The notes under the pieces: model-generated | What the model was told of the DNA's origin: nothing | Databases searched by the model: none | Seen by the model: the letters and a program-made list of their open reading frames with translations, nothing else | Translations under genes and position numbers: made by a program | From: Flavobacteriaceae bacterium | GTDB lineage: Bacteria; Bacteroidota; Bacteroidia; Flavobacteriales; Flavobacteriaceae | Direction of reading: 5' to 3' | Assembly (NCBI GenBank): GCA_030694835.1 | Contig: JAUYUF010000253.1 | Coordinates: 1 to 5,764 of the forward strand | DNA: 5,764 nt | Shown: one piece after another, positions 5,722-5,764 of the stretch | How the letters are laid out: each line of letters opens with the position of its first letter | Position numbering within the stretch: the first letter of the stretch is position 1

Positions 5722-5764
5722 TTAATATGTCATATGGAATACGCCAGTTTGATTAAAATATTTT
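5722..5764 (-). CDS. C-terminal end of a probable outer-membrane beta-barrel protein (partial)
   Basis: Only the last 13 codons are present, read from the right edge to a TAA at 5722-5724. They encode KYFNQTGVFHMTY. The end alternates hydrophobic and polar residues (F-x-M-x-Y) and finishes with an aromatic residue, as in the C-terminal beta-signal of outer-membrane barrels. The stop lies 22 nt before ridA on the same strand. From memory, ridA in flavobacteria often lies next to the LPS-assembly barrel lptD, which would fit, but the fragment is too short to name. A second frame is also open to a TGA at 5730-5732 (ending LIKLAYSI) and cannot be excluded. Confidence 0.4.
   Translation of the reverse strand, partial: KYFNQTGVFHMTY

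Noticed and set aside
1..5764. CRISPR arrays, insertion sequences, tRNA or rRNA genes, toxin-antitoxin or defence genes
   Set aside because: I saw no regularly spaced repeats, transposase motifs, cloverleaf-like sequence or defence domains; gene content and base use look uniform and core-like.

Overview
The window is an AT-rich stretch of chromosome that looks like a member of Bacteroidota, most likely Flavobacteriia. Four things point there: starts preceded by A/T-rich leaders with no Shine-Dalgarno sequence, a TTG-N23-TAnnTTTG promoter (the Bacteroidota sigma-factor type), a Bacteroidota-style TamB C-terminus, and a small single-RRM RNA-binding protein. The assignment rests on these traits and protein character, not on a database match.

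Plus strand, left to right: the 3' part of a tamB-like envelope biogenesis gene (open at the left edge); a 259-nt intergenic region with an operator-like palindrome; pfkA (ATP-type 6-phosphofructokinase) and gap (NAD-type glyceraldehyde-3-phosphate dehydrogenase) 25 nt apart, forming a glycolytic operon closed by a hairpin terminator; then mgsA (methylglyoxal synthase), probably its own transcript, followed by a hairpin. Minus strand, from the right edge leftwards: the last codons of a probable outer-membrane protein, ridA (enamine/imine deaminase), a class I SAM methyltransferase 4 nt after ridA, and a separately promoted RRM RNA-binding protein gene with a leader of roughly 85 nt. The mgsA and RRM genes converge over a 102-nt region holding two hairpins.

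PfkA commits hexose phosphate to glycolysis and Gap catalyses the first oxidative triose step. MgsA drains dihydroxyacetone phosphate, the triose made between those two steps, to methylglyoxal, so three adjacent genes control flux around the triose-phosphate node. RidA removes reactive enamine/imine by-products of PLP enzymes. The methyltransferase substrate is unknown.

The region is mostly ordinary core genome; I found no new defence, mobile or CRISPR-like system. The points most worth a second look are regulatory: a LacI-family-like palindrome before pfkA, the leader and promoter of the RRM gene, and the strand-specific hairpins between the convergent genes.
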